A DNA stretch of 5,277 nucleotides from an archaeon (GTDB taxonomy: Archaea; Methanobacteriota; Methanobacteria; Methanobacteriales; Methanobacteriaceae). The stretch spans positions 1 through 5,277 of the forward strand of contig JAKSUE010000109.1 of the NCBI GenBank assembly GCA_024409165.1, read 5' to 3'. The notes below the pieces were generated by a model. The model saw nothing but the letters and a program-made list of their open reading frames with translations. It was not told the DNA's origin and searched no databases. Made by a program: the position numbers and the translations under genes. Shown here in pieces: positions 5,077-5,277 of this stretch (positions within the stretch are counted from its first letter, which is position 1; each line of letters starts with the position of its first letter).

Positions 5077-5277
5077 TTAAAATTAATATTAATTAAATTA
5101 ATAATTTAGGTTAAGTTTGGTCTTAATTCTTAAAAAAACATAAAGTTTGGGTTTTATACTCTTTACTTTAGTTTTTTATTTATTTTTTTTTAATTATTTA
5201 ACGAAATATCTTTTTTATTATTTTTTAGTTAATTTTCATTAAAATTATGCTTCTTTTTTTTAAATATTCATTAAATT
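5077..5277. other. Non-coding AT-rich tail
   Basis: No gene can be supported in the last 201 bases. Besides the terminator candidate, the stretch has the palindrome AATTAATATTAATT (5081-5094), a small TTAAG/CTTAA stem (5111-5126) and two AAGTTTGG words 30 bases apart (5113-5120, 5143-5150). The dominance of T-runs on the plus strand marks it as the 3' flank of the surface-protein gene. Confidence 0.55.
5141..5191 (+). terminator. Possible terminator of the surface-protein gene
   Basis: TAAAGT (5141-5146) can pair with ACTTTA (5165-5170) around an 18-base loop, followed after one G by six T (5172-5177) and then nine T (5183-5191). The stem is short and weak, but the double T-tract 65-115 bases after the stop codon suits U-tract-dependent archaeal termination. 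Further T-runs at about 5211-5226 and 5254-5261 could act as back-ups. Confidence 0.45.

Overview
The window looks like a stretch of a very AT-rich archaeal chromosome, most likely a Methanobacteriales methanogen of the Methanobrevibacter/Methanosphaera type. This rests on several signs: strong A+T bias, ribosome sites of the AGGTGA type, TATA-like boxes with A-rich flanks instead of -35/-10 promoters, U-tract terminators, and a secreted Asn-rich protein dense in N-glycosylation sequons with a C-terminal membrane anchor, like the 'adhesin-like proteins' common in gut and rumen methanogens. The genus is an inference; there is no rRNA or methanogenesis gene here to settle it.

Layout. Positions 1-119 are a non-coding AT-rich gap. 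A MATE-family multidrug/cation antiporter lies on the minus strand (120-1490). A 137-bp gap (1491-1627) separates it from a two-gene minus-strand operon: a MacB/FtsX-type ABC permease (2346-3476) followed by its LolD/MacB-type ATPase (1628-2335). A hairpin plus U-tract at the end of the ATPase gene probably ends that operon before the MATE gene. A 367-bp AT-rich divergent intergenic region (3477-3843) carries the ABC operon promoter on one side and a TATA box, a long leader and a pair of 29-bp direct repeats on the other. A plus-strand gene (3844-5076) encodes a 410-residue adhesin-like surface protein. The tail (5077-5277) is non-coding with several T-runs that fit a plus-strand terminator.

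How the genes may work together. All three loci concern the cell envelope: two exporters of different energy source (ion gradient for MATE, ATP for the ABC pair) and one surface-anchored glycoprotein. The ABC permease and ATPase clearly form one machine. No functional link between the exporters and the surface protein is shown by the sequence beyond divergent adjacency. I see no mobile element, CRISPR array, tRNA or rRNA, and no clearly new multigene system. The most unusual part is the surface protein, with its short in-frame tandem repeats and duplicated upstream element.
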